The notes beneath the pieces are model-generated. The model ran no database searches. It was given only the letters and a program-made list of their open reading frames with translations, and was not told where the DNA came from. Positions 63,737 to 64,000 of a stretch of 64,000 bases of DNA are shown here, in pieces. Position 1 is the first letter of the stretch. Each line of letters opens with the position of its first letter. Origin of the DNA: Alteromonas sp. BMJM2 (GTDB lineage Bacteria; Pseudomonadota; Gammaproteobacteria; Enterobacterales; Alteromonadaceae); assembly GCF_027257845.1 (NCBI RefSeq), contig NZ_JAPVOT010000012.1:1-64000 (forward strand). Reading direction: 5' to 3'. Position numbers and translations under genes: made by a program.

Positions 63737-64000
63737 TTAACATGACCAACAGTATTCTCCAGTGTCTAGCGAGCCACTGTTGTTTTTATCCCACCCTTTT
63801 CGACCATCACTAAAATAAAACAGAGCGCCGTCTTCTGCTTGCCCAGACCCGCTCACCGGCGTCGCCTTTAACTCGTAACTCGCTGCATCTGCAGCAACGA
63901 TGGTTAAATTGTAGCGTTTGCTTGCCGCAGTTTCCGATGACGGAGAATAGGTGGCAAATACAGTGGGGGCACCTGTGTCACCTCCACCGCTTCCCGCTTT
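63737..64000 (-). CDS. 3-prime part of a PilE-type type IV pilin, running off the right edge
   Basis: Read from the right edge on the minus strand, 87 codons run in frame to a TAA at 63737-63739. The visible part starts with a Gly-rich loop (AGSGGGDTGAP), continues with RYNLTIVAADAASYELKATP, and ends FSDGRKGWDKNNSG with SLDTGEYCWSC. Strand pattern and a C-terminal CW match the globular domain of PilE-like pilins. The N-terminal prepilin part is outside the window. The strand is opposite to the minor-pilin operon, like the PilE-like gene at 60.8 kb. Confidence 0.75.
   Translation of the reverse strand, partial: KAGSGGGDTGAPTVFATYSPSSETAASKRYNLTIVAADAASYELKATPVSGSGQAEDGALFYFSDGRKGWDKNNSGSLDTGEYCWSC

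Overview
The window is a gene-dense chromosomal segment of a marine gammaproteobacterium, most likely Alteromonadaceae and probably Alteromonas or a close relative. Evidence is the protein types (PomA/PomB sodium motor, RpoE-RseABC, LepA-LepB-Rnc-Era, SdhE-YgfX), conserved gammaproteobacterial neighbourhoods (nadB opposite rpoE, serB opposite ytjB, nrdR-rib-nusB-thiL-pgpA) and a moderate G+C. Genus is inferred from gene content only. I see no rRNA or tRNA gene, CRISPR array, prophage or complete insertion sequence.

Layout. 1-3.5 kb: pssA, then two tandem exosortase-type (PEP-CTERM-like) secreted proteins. 3.5-6.4 kb: a 938-residue TPR protein of the PrsT type that belongs with exosortase systems; no exosortase lies in the window. 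6.4-12.7 kb, minus strand: dld, clpB, pgeF, rluD, with bamD divergent. 13.7-20.6 kb: an ECF sigma factor with a ChrR zinc/cupin anti-sigma factor, a Lon-N-type protein, and a five-gene operon (NTF2-like, SDR, FAD amine oxidase, DUF1365, CFA-type methyltransferase) resembling singlet-oxygen/fatty-acid-modification regulons. 20.8-22.5 kb: pomAB. 22.9-26.0 kb: xseB-ispA-dxs (isoprenoid precursors). 26.0-32.2 kb, minus strand: nrdR-ribD-ribE-ribBX, then ribH-nusB-thiL-pgpA. 32.3-34.8 kb: glyA and a solitary lpxD. 35.2-41.7 kb: ettA, two PilZ proteins flanking radA. 41.8-47 kb: serB/ytjB, tatD, pdxH. 45.4-52.8 kb: the era-rnc-lepB-lepA and rseC-rseB-rseA-rpoE blocks on the minus strand, with a near-consensus sigma-E promoter before rpoE. 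53-60 kb: nadB, a MaoC-like protein, ygfX-sdhE, a 188-bp inverted-repeat element, ygfZ, an SlyD-like isomerase, glnB-nadE. 60.2-64 kb: a minor-pilin cluster with one pilin gene inserted on the opposite strand and a further pilin running off the right edge.

Most genes are core metabolism or envelope biogenesis. The less ordinary material is: exosortase substrates plus PrsT; the ECF/ChrR stress module; a riboflavin enzyme whose GTP cyclohydrolase half has lost its zinc cysteines; three unrelated 14-bp tandem-repeat arrays, each beside an intrinsic terminator; an in-frame 21-bp minisatellite in tatD; the MITE-like element; and the mixed-strand minor-pilin cluster. Start codons were adjusted where Shine-Dalgarno spacing or family alignment favoured an internal start. 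All functional calls come from reading sequence by eye; no database search was run.
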